Made by a program: the position numbers and the translations under genes
Shown: positions 44,790 to 54,766 of the stretch, one piece after another
How positions within the stretch are numbered: the first letter of the stretch is position 1
Layout of the letters: every line of letters begins with the position of its first letter
The notes under the pieces: generated by a model
The model's input: only the letters and a program-made list of their open reading frames with translations
What the model was told of the DNA's origin: nothing
Database searches by the model: none
Assembly: GCA_964036315.1 (NCBI GenBank)
Contig: OZ038480.1
Coordinates: 16,825,344-16,889,343 of the forward strand
From: Acanthosepion esculentum
Taxonomy: Eukaryota > Mollusca > Cephalopoda > Sepiida > Sepiidae
DNA length: 64,000 nucleotides
Direction of reading: 5' to 3'

Positions 44790-45165
44790 CGGGGACCCTT
44801 TCACGACATATGTGGGTCAGGTCGTTCAGTTCCTAGGAACCGACAGCCAGAAAACCTGCACATATGACTTGATTATAGATGTGAAGGTTTTGTGCTGAAC
44901 CAACCACACTTTTGAACAGCCGAATACAGAAACCAGGTGTACCTTTTGAATTCAGAGTTTTTCCTTCTCCTAGACAAGTTGGCATCCAAGGTTATAGAAC
45001 CCAGTCTGTCCTGCTATTTAGCCAAATCTAGGTGGCGAGGAAGAAGAGGATTCATACGTTTCGCAAGGGTATTAGCGCGTAAGTGAATGTAATAGATCCG
45101 ACTGGAATTCGAACTCTGCTCTCTAATTCCTCAATCCGAGCCGCTATCCATTATTCCCCCGTTCC
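44790..45165 (-). mobile_element. SINE family B copy, tandem unit 2
   Basis: On minus, ATGGATAGCGGCTCGGATT (A-box region) and GAGTTCGAATTCC (perfect B box) are followed by TTACATTCACTTACGCG and GAAACGTATGAATCC. This is the best-preserved tRNA-like head of the family; no 5S part is attached. Confidence 0.7.
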
Positions 45166-45203
45166 CCATCCTCTCCTCCTCCTCTCTCTCTCGCTCTCTC
45201 TTT

Positions 45204-45262
45204 AATTTATCATCCGAAAAGAAAAACATTATAATATTGTTTTTCTTTTCGGATGATAAATT
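45204..45262. repeat. Perfect 25-bp hairpin
   Basis: The arms 45204-45228 and 45238-45262 (AATTTATCATCCGAAAAG and complement) are perfectly complementary around a nine-base loop. Confidence 0.95.
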
Positions 45263-45349
45263 ATATAAAAACTGTCCGAATGTTCTTTTTATCCGAGCGC
45301 TTTTGGCTATACATTTAGGCATTTTCAAGGATTATATTTGAACTGTTAG

Positions 45350-45352
<3 letters not shown>

Positions 45353-45429
<77 letters not shown>
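45353..45429. repeat. (TA)n microsatellite, 77 bp
   Basis: Pure TA repeats. The preceding 45292-45350 contains, on minus, CCTTGAAAATGCC, stem, GCCAAAAGCGC, similar to a module at about 55100. Confidence 0.95.
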
Positions 45430-45432
<3 letters not shown>

Positions 45433-45547
45433 TAGTAGATGCATCAAGGAAGGTCTTCAGTGAGGCACTGTCTTCATTGCCGATTTCGGGTTTTGCATCA
45501 TATCGGCTCAAACAGTAACCCCGACCTGATTCCAATATATATATATA

Positions 45548-45729
45548 CAGTGTAACCCGGATATAAGACCCGGATATAAGAGAAATCCGGATATAAGATA
45601 GATTTTCTCTGGTCCAAAATTAGTGCCTGTGTTAATGTTAACAAAATAGACCAAACCCGGACATAAGAGAAACCCGGATATAAGAGACTTCTTCTCCGGT
45701 CCCGACAACTCTCTTATATCCGGGTTACA

Positions 45730-45732
<3 letters not shown>
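45548..45732 (+). mobile_element. pogo/Tigger-type MITE, 185 bp
   Basis: Perfect terminal inverted repeats of about 21 bp (starting CAGTGTAACCCGGATATA) are flanked by TA at 45546-45547 and 45733-45734. Four internal copies of CCGGATATAAGA parallel the subterminal repeats of 16716-17554. It is inserted inside a (TA)n tract and is non-coding. Confidence 0.9.

Positions 45733-45793
<61 letters not shown>
45733..45793. repeat. (TA)n microsatellite
   Basis: TA repeats continuing on the right side of the MITE. Confidence 0.95.
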
Positions 45794-45801
<8 letters not shown>

Positions 45802-46089
45802 AACTGTTATTTGGGGTGCAGTTTTTACTGGAGTCTGTATTTATTAGCAAATGTTTAAATCTCTTAAAAATCATCTAGGAATTAACAACATGCCTACATA
45901 ATATTAATCTACACAGCATTCGAATAAACACAGACAAAATCATTGGAAATGGCGAATAGATTATCCAAAAGTCCTTGATACAAATAATCATTTGCACAAG
46001 TTTTACATAATGTCCAGAATAGAAATCTCTCGTTCGTACGTAACGAAAATAAAATAAAAATACATGAAACATGTATTAATAAATAAATA

Positions 46090-46133
<44 letters not shown>

Positions 46134-46205
46134 CAGTCTGTTCATATCTATGTATCTATCTCTCAGTCTGTTCATATCTATCAGTCTTTTCATATCTATC
46201 TATCA

Positions 46206-46237
<32 letters not shown>

Positions 46238-46309
46238 CAGTCTGTTCATATCTATGTATCTATCTCTCAGTCTGTTCATATCTATCAGTCTTTTCATATC
46301 TATCTATCA

Positions 46310-46365
<56 letters not shown>

Positions 46366-46464
46366 CAGTCTGTTGATATCTAAGTATCTGTCTCTCAGTC
46401 TTTTCATATCTATCTGTCTGTCTCTCAGTCTTTTCATATCTATCTATCTATGTATCTATCTATG

Positions 46465-46556
<92 letters not shown>

Positions 46557-46560
46557 AGTC
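46090..46560. repeat. (TATC)n with a higher-order duplication and (TA)n
   Basis: TATC arrays are interrupted by CAGTCTGTTCATATCTATG units. A block of about 104 bp (46135-46238) is repeated almost exactly right after. TA repeats follow at 46504-46552. Confidence 0.9.
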
Positions 46561-46579
46561 TGTTCACATATATATATAT

Positions 46580-46662
46580 ATGAATTGGATCATGATTACG
46601 ATTCCAATGTAATAAATTATAACCATGGAATATTAGTGTTTGAGCTTTTTTATTATATTTTT

Positions 46663-46732
<70 letters not shown>

Positions 46733-46751
46733 CAATGTATTCCTCTGTTCA

Positions 46752-46815
<64 letters not shown>
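46580..46815. repeat. Right half of palindrome P1 with (TA)n and (TATC)n
   Basis: GAATTGGATCATGATTACG, ATTCCAATGTAATAAATTAT and ATTAGTGTTTGAG (46581-46645) match the right arm of P1. TA (46666-46730) and TATC (46754-46815) arrays follow. Confidence 0.8.
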
Positions 46816-46817
<2 letters not shown>

Positions 46818-47946
46818 AGAGCAAGTGCAGGAGTGATCTTGACCCGACCAAGAAGAGATTAACAAAGAAATTCTGGTGTTTGGTCATTTGGTCAGATTTT
46901 GTGTGAGTCTGTGTGTGTCTATGAATGTGCCCGTATGTAAACAGATAGAAAGACAGAGACGCAACCATACATATATTTGATGGGGGGATGTTCAGCCATG
47001 AGCGTGGGGTGGGGACTAATCCTATAAATGTTCGCACATTATGTCTTTAGCACAACAACGCAAAATAACACCCCGAACAACAGCAACAAGAAAAAGAACA
47101 GGAACAAAGAAGTCGAGAAGGTTCGGCGTGGGCTTAATATCCTGTCCTGACGGCTTTTAATATCCGTTATTCGTCCGTTGCTCATTGCAGCGTGCTGCTA
47201 CCGAGAAGAAAGTGGCAAAACCGGAAACGCTCTCACAACAGATGTGACCATTGCGAGCAAGAAAAGAAACAAACAAAAGACAAATATAAATGGAAATCGC
47301 AAGCCAAACAAACAAAATAAATTATTAAAAAAAAAAGGTGAGGAGGCAAGCATCTAAAAAGAACGCAAAAAGCATTTCTAACAATCAAAACAGAGGTATT
47401 AAATTAAAAAGTAAAGAATTACCTCCCTTACTTTGGTCAGCATAAAAAAAAACATGTCTGATCTCCACACCCCCGTCTAAATTAAACAAAAGAAACACCC
47501 TTTCCCCTGCCTTAAAAATTACCTGAGAAATAAACGGTGACGGAGAAGAGGACTGGTACAAACGCAAATAAAACAAACATTCCATTGCAAAAAAGCAACA
47601 ACAACAACAACAACACTAATAATAATAATAATAGTGTTAAATTTTAAAAAAGTAGCACAATGAAACTATAGTTATGTCAATAATTACTGGAGTCAAAAAC
47701 GGTACAGACATGTTCATTAACAAAGTCCTTGGCAGCCCCTGTTTACAAGAGATTAAAAAATTGAACTCTACTTCGAAGAGACTTATCAATGTAAAAAATG
47801 TAAAGCATACGCGTTAAGTATCGCTTAACACCAGAATTTGTGTAAACAGAATGCATACATTTATTATATATAGATCTCGGATAATGACACGGCAATGTAC
47901 TGTATTAAATGGATAGCAAATACTACTACTATCATTACTACGACTA

Positions 47947-47982
<36 letters not shown>

Positions 47983-48095
47983 GAAAGTTATCAAAGATTC
48001 AAATTAAAAAAACAAAAAGAACAACCAAATAGGCACCATGAAAGCAATAGATAAAACAATATTTCTCTCCTCTCTGGCTCAGATTTAAATGACTT
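46816..48095. other. No gene recognised
   Basis: The first 90 bp match 5566-5640. The rest is A-rich with short (CAA)n (47588-47614) and (AAT)n (47948-47980) repeats. Confidence 0.5.
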
Positions 48096-48096
48096 C

Positions 48097-48098
<2 letters not shown>

Positions 48099-48146
<48 letters not shown>

Positions 48147-48245
48147 ATCAGCATCATCACTTGATAAGACACCAGAAGTGTTGAAACAAAATGGCTATTT
48201 TTGTAGTGATTTTATAACATATTTATGTTATAATTTTTGAATAAA

Positions 48246-48304
<59 letters not shown>
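48099..48304. repeat. P2 hairpin repeat between two (TA)n tracts
   Basis: TA tracts (48099-48142 and 48250-48304) flank CACTTGATAAGACACC...GTGTTGAAACAAAATGGC (48159-48195), the plus copy of family P2. Confidence 0.75.
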
Positions 48305-48305
<1 letters not shown>

Positions 48306-48307
<2 letters not shown>

Positions 48308-48530
48308 TAACTATACTCATCTCGAAAAACCTTCGATTTCTTGATTTGCCAATAATCAAATCAATATCGAAGGAAAAAAGGTTTAAAAAAAAAGAGCCAG
48401 GAATATGAGCGTGTGGCGAAAATAATCGTACAGCTTACAGGTTCAAAGCCCAAAGAAAAAAACCTCGACACGAGTAAACAACTAACTAAAGAGGGCTCAA
48501 TACAGGAGTAGAGCAGACCTAGTCAAACCT
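48306..48530. repeat. Left arm of an about 220-bp inverted repeat
   Basis: It starts GTAACTATACTC; its inverse, GAGTATAGTTACC, ends the right arm at 49707. Shared inner words include GAAAAACCTTCGA, AAAGAGCCAGG and GAGTAAACAACTAACTAAAG. SINE C copy 3 and AT-rich sequence lie between the arms. Confidence 0.85.
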
Positions 48531-48609
48531 AGAGAGCCAGACAAACCTACCAAGGTTTTTCCTAAGCGAATCGTCAGGGCAAGCTGGCTTTGTCTGGCTC
48601 TCTAGGTTT

Positions 48610-48613
<4 letters not shown>
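48512..48613. repeat. Nested hairpin beside (TA)n
   Basis: AGTCAAACCTAGAGAGCCAG at 48514-48533 is inverted at 48594-48613. The loop, on minus, contains CCCTGACGATTCGCTTAGG and AAAAAC. Confidence 0.85.
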
Positions 48614-48670
<57 letters not shown>

Positions 48671-48674
<4 letters not shown>

Positions 48675-48970
48675 TTGTCATCCATAGACAGACTGTTTCG
48701 CTGTTTCCCAGCTCTTCAGTGTGGCTAGACGTCCGGTTGCATTTACCTAGGATCGAAACCCGACTGAATTGGAATCAGTCGGAGATTCTACCACTAAGCA
48801 CGGCAGGGGTGAAGGTGAATTTTAGCATGTTTATTTTTAGATAAACACACAGTGACCGACAGGACTCAATTCGCTTTTGCCGAAGAGTCACGCTATATCA
48901 GCTTTAATAGTCACTGTTTACAAACCGACACTTCCTTCCTCAGAGATCTCAACCGAAATTTTCGTTCAAA
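48671..48970 (-). mobile_element. SINE family C, copy 3 (longest)
   Basis: The tRNA-like head on minus has TTAGTGGTAGAATCTCC and GGGTTTCGATCCTAG as A- and B-box regions. The tail AGATAAACACACAGTG, GTCACTGTTTACAAAC, CACTTCCTTCCTCAGAG is complete relative to copies 1 and 2. Confidence 0.82.
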
Positions 48971-49385
48971 CGAGTGTCATTGAATAATATAGGTTTAATT
49001 TGTCTATATATTTTATAAAAATCCTCTCTAGCTATCTAATCAGTTTCTGGATGTAAAGATGAAATTCATCAATGAAGTAGTCTTTCCTACAGAAGTACTC
49101 TCTCTACAACGGATAAATTAAAAATGTTAAACTTATTATAACAGAGCGTGTCCAACAGTGTTTTAAAAAAAATCACTGATGATTGTTACAATAAATTTGC
49201 CTTTGTAATTTATCTCCTGAGCATGATCTCGGGGGACATAAAAAAAATACTTGGGTTGAAAAAAATAAAAAATATGGCGCGTTCCTTGATGAATTTCAAT
49301 TACCATCAAGACACTGATTAGAGAACTGTAAATGAATATTATAAAATAAATAGATATAATATGTCTATATTATTCAATGTAACAC

Positions 49386-49390
<5 letters not shown>
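48971..49390. other. AT-rich sequence, nothing recognised
   Basis: No frame or repeat recognised. A related word pair, AATATAGGTTTAA and TTCAATGTAACACG, lies near its ends. Confidence 0.5.

Positions 49391-49391
<1 letters not shown>

Positions 49392-49478
<87 letters not shown>
49392..49478. repeat. (TA)n microsatellite, 87 bp
   Basis: The longest pure TA tract in the window. Confidence 0.95.
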
Positions 49479-49481
<3 letters not shown>

Positions 49482-49705
49482 AAACCTAATGAGCCAGACA
49501 TACGTTTGTATCGAGCTCTTTAGTTAGTTGTTTACTCGTATCGGGGTTTTTTCTTTGGGCCTTGAACCTGTATCTGTGCGATTATTTTCGACAGAGTTTC
49601 ATGTCCCTGGCTCTTTCATTTTTAAAAACCTTTTCTTCCCTTAGAGATTGATTTGGCTATTGTTAAATCAAGAATTCGAAGGTTTTTCGACACGAGTATA
49701 GTTAC

Positions 49706-49748
<43 letters not shown>
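49479..49748. repeat. Right arm of the 48.3/49.7-kb inverted repeat, then (TC)n
   Basis: This is the reverse complement of 48306-48530 at the word level, with moderate divergence. It is followed by (TC)n at 49710-49748 and (TA)n at 49750-49788. Confidence 0.85.
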
Positions 49749-49793
<45 letters not shown>

Positions 49794-49794
49794 A

Positions 49795-50156
49795 CAGGGT
49801 GTCCATAAAGTTCGTATGGACTTTAAAAAATTTATAACTTTATTTGTATTTGCGATAGAAATAATCTGTAAAAAATGTTATAAAGTTTAATGTACCTAGT
49901 TTTAAGTATAGCTAAAATAACTGTGATTTCAGGCATTACTGTAAATCAGTTGGCAAATGTTCTCCCTGAACTGCAAAATCGTATTACCCTTTGTATTGCT
50001 AATGATGGAGGACATGTGGAAACTTAAATAAGATTTCAATAAAACCTTAAAAAATATAGATTTACTTCTTTCTAATCCTTTTTACAAATTATTTCTATCG
50101 CAAATACAAATAAAGTTATAAATTTTTTAAAAGTGCACATGAACTTTATGGACACC

Positions 50157-50159
<3 letters not shown>
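49795..50159 (+). mobile_element. Tc1/mariner-derived MITE, 365 bp
   Basis: Terminal inverted repeats of about 80 bp (starting CAGGGTGTCCATAAAGTTC) are flanked by TA at 49793-49794 and 50160-50161. It is embedded between TA tracts. A relic of the transposase end is retained inside (next entry). Confidence 0.92.
49932..50027 (+). pseudogene. C-terminal relic of a mariner-type transposase
   Basis: Thirty-one codons to a stop contain LPELQNRITLCIANDGGHVE, the usual last block of a mariner-like transposase group. No catalytic residues are present; the rest of the gene was lost in the deletion that made the MITE. Confidence 0.6.

Positions 50160-50227
<68 letters not shown>
50160..50227. repeat. 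(TA)n microsatellite
   Basis: Pure TA repeats after the MITE. Confidence 0.95.
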
Positions 50228-50230
<3 letters not shown>

Positions 50231-50462
50231 CATAACAGAAATCCAAAGATTGCCTCATGAGTGTAGACTATTCAACTAAGGTCAATGCGTTAGTCTTGTT
50301 CAATTCAAAGGAGGTAGTTAGAGTTTCCTGAAGGATTAATTCCAAGTGAGCTGAACTATTCGTAACTACCTCTTTTGACTTGAACAAGGCTTACCCATTG
50401 ACGTTAGTTGAAATAGACTATATCCATGAGATTATTTTGAATTACACTGTTATGTAATTTAT
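50228..50462. repeat. Palindrome with about 95-bp arms
   Basis: CATAACAG...GCCTCATGAGTGTAGACTAT at the left is inverted at the right (AGACTATATCCATGAG...CTGTTATG). Inner parts (CAATGCGTTAGTCTTGTTCAA) also pair. It is related to the palindrome at 11410-11600. Confidence 0.82.
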
Positions 50463-50532
50463 ATGCTCTGTTATAATAAATATATTGAGCTCTTTTTGTG
50501 GATCAGTTTTAATATTCTTGGATTATATACCA

Positions 50533-50547
50533 ACGGATTTATTACCT

Positions 50548-50607
<60 letters not shown>

Positions 50608-50663
50608 AGGTAATAAATATATATATATATATATAGTACAGGTAATAAATCCGTTTATGCATC
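50533..50663. repeat. Hairpin with (TA)n loop
   Basis: ACGGATTTATTACCTGTAC at 50533-50551 is inverted at 50634-50652. An extra copy of AGTACAGGTAATAAAT lies at 50604-50619 between two TA blocks, so the arm has been duplicated once. Confidence 0.88.
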
Positions 50664-50919
50664 GAAAAATAATTCATATTTATCTGTATCTCACTCTTTT
50701 AAACCGTTATTTAATTCCTCTCTTTAAAACTTCTCTCTGTTAAATTTTAATCCTCATCTTCACCTTTAGGCCTTCCTGTTCTTCTTTCTTCTGTTACACA
50801 TCTCTCTAGAGCTTTCATACATTTCACTTTCACACTTGTTTCACACCCCCACACAGACACTTTCACTAAAATTTTGCTTTTATACTCGGAGTTATATTTT
50901 CCGATTTCTTTTCGAATTT

Positions 50920-50994
50920 GTAGGTCTGATGAATTGGATCGTGATTACGATTCCAATGTAATAAATTATAACAATGGTATATTAGTGTTTGAGC

Positions 50995-51062
<68 letters not shown>
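50920..51062. repeat. Right half of palindrome P1 plus (TA)n
   Basis: It contains GGTCTGATGAATTGGATC, GATTCCAATGTAATAAATT and TATTAGTGTTTGAG, then TA repeats 51001-51062. Confidence 0.82.
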
Positions 51063-51069
<7 letters not shown>

Positions 51070-51293
51070 GGAGAGAGATCGAGATCGAGAGATCTTTTAA
51101 GGTCGGAAAGGCATTGTTAATTTTTATGTCCAAAATCTATCTATCTATGAAAGAAAAAAATAAAATGAAACTCATTTCGCTTTCATTTTATTTTTTCTTA
51201 TTAACATGATGAGTTAGAAAATCCCCCAGATTAATTTTAATTTGTGGGGTGAAATGATTATAATCTTGATGTAATCTCAATTCTTATTGTATG

Positions 51294-51294
<1 letters not shown>

Positions 51295-51352
<58 letters not shown>
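51295..51352. repeat. (TA)n microsatellite
   Basis: Pure TA repeats. Confidence 0.95.
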
Positions 51353-51355
<3 letters not shown>

Positions 51356-51725
51356 GCATTCTGACGATGAGCCTCGGGTTCGAATCTCACCATAGTCGAT
51401 TTGTCAGGAAGGAGACTTCTGATGTTATCGGACTGGATGGGACGATTTAGAAAGTGCCTGAAAACCATACCAGAAATCGACCCAAGCCTTGTGAGTGAAA
51501 TTGGGGGCCGTCGATAGCTGTTCTAGCACGAAGTCACAAGTCATCGTGGCCGAGGGCTTGAGCTAGATAACACGCTCTTTCCCAGAAACTGTAACTAAGG
51601 TCTGGTCAGCATAGTTGCAGTATAAACCACAGGTGGGCTTTGTGGGTGTTGAATAGACACAAATGCGCCTGAGCACGCGTCTGCAATAGGGATTGGCTAA
51701 CAGCCCTAGTAGACGAGTATCATCT
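51353..51725 (+). repeat. Possible tRNA-related SINE or dispersed repeat
   Basis: It contains CTCGGGTTCGAATCTCACC (B-box-like, about 51373-51391) and a GC-richer body (GTGGCCGAGGGCTTGAGC, CTGGTCAGCATAGTTGCAG). No second copy is in the window, so the SINE call rests on the B box alone. Confidence 0.4.
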
Positions 51726-52553
51726 AATTTATATATGTATATTTGGCAATAATTTGAAGCCTTTTACACCAAGCATAGAGAAACTGCTTCTCCGTAAACA
51801 CATGCGCAGGACAGGTCATCTGACACGTGTGGAATTCTTTTTTTTATAGTGAGCTGGTACAAGGTGAGGGGAGCTTAAGAGCTTCTACAAGACGTCGTCT
51901 CAAGAATGTAAGCTCCCCGTCTCAATAATGTAACTTAATGAGGACTGGGAAACTGTTGCTGGAGATAGATCGGGCTGGAGAAGGTTGATATGGAACGCTG
52001 CAACAATTTTGAGCAAAAGAGAATTGAGCATTCCAATAAGAAGCGCGGCATTAAACCAGTTTTTTTTTATTCTTGGTTTTTCTCTATTCTTTTCGAATTT
52101 CGAGTATATTTTAATGACTTGCTTTCATTACATATCGAACAAAGTAAAAGTAAACATACACCTTAATTTCATATTCTGTTCTGATTCTTAAAGATACCAA
52201 TGTGAATGTTATGTATATACGTACTTTCTAAACAATTATTATCAATAAATATAATGTTTAAATCTCGTAGAAGAAATATACCGGAAATATGAAAAAGCAC
52301 TATTGTTTTGTTTAAGACACTGGAACAAGAAATACAATTTTTATGATCAAATGCTATCTGAGCTAACAATGCGAATGCAGAATGGCTTATACATATATTG
52401 TTGACGTTTGATATCGAAGACTGAATAATTACGGAACAGTTGCTGGTGGTATTGACTATATAATCAGATTCAGTAGAGTGTCTGACTCGGGAGTGTTAAT
52501 CTTTAACGTTGTTTCATTGAACAGATTACGTACTGCGCTGGATTCTATATTCA

Positions 52554-52632
52554 TAGACTATGGTGAACAAAGTGAACATATATTTCATAGATTACACGAA
52601 AATATTTGATAAGGTACGACTCAAAGATCTGG
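52554..52632 (+). pseudogene. Scrap of LINE reverse transcriptase
   Basis: One frame reads VNKVNIYFIDYTKIFDKVRL, matching the FIDYxKAFDxVRH block of RTE-type reverse transcriptases. The 5S-like SINE head interrupts it at about 52633. The inverted copy is at 56639-56715. Confidence 0.65.
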
Positions 52633-52750
52633 GCTTACGACAATATCACTTTGAAACACCGGTTCCCATACGATCACTGAAGTTAAGCAACGTCGAACCT
52701 GGTCAGTACCTAGATGTATGACAGCTTGGGAATATCAAATGCTGTAAACT
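52633..52750 (+). rRNA. 5S rRNA-like SINE head, left arm
   Basis: About 118 nt follow 5S rRNA order: GCTTACGAC, TTGAAACACCGGTTCCCAT, CGATCACTGAAGTTAAGCAA, GTCAGTACCTAGATG, CAGCTTGGGAATA. Substitutions are frequent and it is followed at once by a tRNA-like segment. It is therefore a SINE head or pseudogene, not a 5S gene. Confidence 0.88.
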
Positions 52751-52905
52751 TGGATGTGCGGGTTGTTTAAGAGATAATACCTCGAAATTGTTAATCGGAG
52801 AGCCGAGTTCCAATTCCAGTTGGGTTCGTTATATTCACTTACGCGTAAATATCCTTAGGAAAGGGATGACTCCACTTCTTATCTACAAACGGATTCCTCT
52901 ATATC
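52751..52905 (+). mobile_element. SINE family B body with tRNA-like segment, left arm
   Basis: The tRNA-like part (GTTGTTTAAGAGATAATACC; B box GAGTTCCAATTCC) is followed by GTTCGTTATATTCACTTACG, AAATATCCTTAGGAAAGGG and ACTTCTTATCTAC. Together with 52633-52750 it forms a composite 5S-tRNA-headed SINE. Confidence 0.75.
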
Positions 52906-52911
52906 TTAAAA

Positions 52912-53047
52912 GCAACAAATCCCACAGGTAGGACCCTAGTTTCGCTCGATGTTGAAAATCTTCTTACCAACGTCCCAGTTGAAGAAACAATCAACATAAT
53001 TAGTGAGCGAATTTATAAACACCCGTCAATCCTCGCCTGCACCATGA
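52912..53047 (+). pseudogene. Penelope-like reverse transcriptase fragment, left arm
   Basis: It encodes FLYILKATNPTGRTLVSLDV, then ENLLTNVPVEETINIISERI. This is the conserved SLDVENLFTNVP block of PLE reverse transcriptases. Homology to the right-arm PLE ends at about 53047. Confidence 0.82.
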
Positions 53048-53330
53048 AATCCCCATTCTTATATTCCATATAGGAAGGCAGAAATAGAATCTGTCCCAGA
53101 GCTATTAGGACACCAAATAACTTGCAGCATTTGTTGAAAAGTCACCCTATGGGCGGCTGGTTTAGCCAGTCAAGTGAGATGACATCAACGAGGTCAGATG
53201 CTGACTCCAGTGAATGAAACCCTACGACAAAAACCTGCAGGTTACTTGTGCGAGTTTGGCGACAAGCTTGGTAAGTCAGTTGCGACGCTCTGACATCACA
53301 TAATTGTACACAGGGACAGGTAACTTTCCA

Positions 53331-53450
53331 ACATGAGTAACACAGACAAACGTTATGTTTGCTAGGTGTGTAAAAGAGGTTGTAAAAGCGAAGCTGGCTT
53401 TAAGAATCGGTTACGGGCCCATAACGGAGTATTAGCTCGGGATTAAATGA
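53331..53450 (+). pseudogene. Zinc-finger-like LINE tail scrap
   Basis: It reads RYVCxVCKRGCKSEAGFKNR then LRAHNG, with one in-frame stop inside the first CxxC. This looks like the C2H2-type ending of RTE-like ORF2 proteins, also seen at 40760. Confidence 0.55.
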
Positions 53451-53574
53451 TGGAAATAATAAAATTCTGAATGAATAACAGACACAAAAAAGCTACCAAG
53501 TTAAGAGATAGTCCTCTTCTACAAGGTAGTGAAACTCTATCTTATCTATTTTAATAAACAAAAGGAATAAAATG

Positions 53575-53712
53575 ATTTCGAAATATCTTCACGGTAACGA
53601 ATTACTTTTGAAAAAAAAAAAAAACGTGAAAAGAAGGACAGATTTCGGGAGCGTCCAAGATAAACAAGCGCTCATTTAAAAAAAATTGCTATGCTGAAAC
53701 AAGCTGTATATA
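53575..53712. repeat. Dispersed repeat R, copy 2 (left part)
   Basis: It matches 28995-29110. It continues after the LTR at 54209-54300. Confidence 0.75.
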
Positions 53713-54208
53713 TGTTGTGGCCTGTTTAGAGGCCAGAAAGAAAAACACCGAATACGAAGGTAGGTTGAACAAGTGTATTAAAATAACAGATATATACATA
53801 GCAAAAGTTTTAGTAATAAGCAGTTAGAAGTATATGTTCGAAGGGTCAGGTTACACTGCGTCTCGGCTGCTCACGTCTCTATATTTAACAGTCCCCCCAC
53901 GTGGAATGTATGTGGCACAAGGCCGAGTTTAACGTGGGTTTCTCCGAGCCCGTAGGCTCGGCCAAAAAAAATTCCCTTTGAAGCCGCATAAGCGGGTTCG
54001 GGATCTGTCTACCTCTCCGGACGAAACTTTGCCCTTCGGCAAAGCCTCGTCCGGGCTCCTCTCTGCCAAAGCAGAGAGTTCGACAGAAGTCGCACCCAGT
54101 CAGAGACTGCGTCTCGGCTGCCCCGCGACTCTCCCCATGGAAGTCTCGCGGTTAGGATTTATGAGAGGAGGAAGAGTTCATTCTACTGTAGGAGGGTTTA
54201 TCACAACA
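53713..54208 (+). mobile_element. Solo LTR, 496 bp
   Basis: It starts TGTTGTGGCC and ends TTATCACAACA, giving inverted TGTTGTG/CACAACA ends. A 5-bp target duplication, ATATA, is at 53708-53712 and 54209-54213. The interior is GC-richer than its surroundings. It has several small hairpins (CCGAGCCCGTAGGCTCGG; CTCTCTGCCAAAGCAGAGAG) and two copies of ACTGCGTCTCGGCTGC. No internal retrotransposon sequence is attached. Insertion split dispersed repeat R. Confidence 0.92.
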
Positions 54209-54380
54209 ATATAAAAATGATTTTAATGTATATTAAAAAGCCCTTTGGAGAGTATCTCAAATTGAGCACTCTTATATACGTATGAAAAGTAAAAAAAATT
54301 TAGAAACTATTTATATATATTTGTATTAATGTATATTTGGGAACAACCTATATATATAAATATATCAAATATACATATAT

Positions 54381-54728
54381 GATAGAAATTGTTAGGAGGA
54401 TTTGATAATTATAATTAAGTAATTCATTGAGTCTGAAAGAAACCTCAACAGAATGCAGAAAGCACTGGACGGCCGTTTCGTCCTATATTTAGGATTACCG
54501 ACAATTGAAACCCTGACAGTTAGGTTGTCAAGCAAACACCATACCAACTCTTCCAACGGGCCTCGGTGACGAGTAGATAGCAAATCAAACTCAATATAGC
54601 GCTGCTCGCTCATATCTTCCGTGTTGGAACTCAACTGAAGTTCTCTGTAACCATAGGACTGTGCACCCCGGAGCAACGACTACTATCACCAAGCCGCTCA
54701 AACTGAAGCATTAGAAGCCGGATCAAGC
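54381..54728 (-). mobile_element. Hammerhead-bearing SINE-like unit, copy A
   Basis: Read on minus, it has the 5' part (GCTTGATCCGGCTTCTAATG), GCGCTATATTGAG, a tRNA-like region (GTTGGAAGAGTTGGTATGG; GGGTTTCAATTG), the 3' half of the hammerhead (54462-54493) and the tail TTGAGGTTTC. The 5' strand of stem I and CTGATGA are deleted, so this ribozyme is dead. It is the longest version of the unit. Confidence 0.75.
54462..54493 (-). ncRNA. Hammerhead ribozyme, 3' half only
   Basis: On minus, TCCTAAATATAGGACGAAAC and GGCCGTCCAGTGC are present. The preceding GCACTGCTGATGAG is missing. Compared with 54854-54900, a deletion of about 25 nt removed it. Confidence 0.7.
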
Positions 54729-54766
54729 AATGATATACATATGATAGAAATTGTAAGGAGGATTTG

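Larger units (their letters stand above)
52055..53047. repeat. Left arm of an about 1-kb inverted duplication
   Basis: Almost the whole segment is found inverted at 56226-57355. It includes unassigned sequence, a LINE RT scrap, a 5S/tRNA SINE head and a PLE RT fragment in the same order. The left arm lacks about 140 bp present in the right arm (56880-57020). Confidence 0.92.

Noticed and set aside
46090..46815. CRISPR-like array of repeats and spacers
   Set aside because: Units are (TATC)n with a duplicated interruption, in eukaryotic DNA; no repeat-spacer regularity.
52633..52750. Functional 5S rRNA gene
   Set aside because: Frequent substitutions and direct fusion to a tRNA-like SINE body argue for a SINE head, not a working gene.
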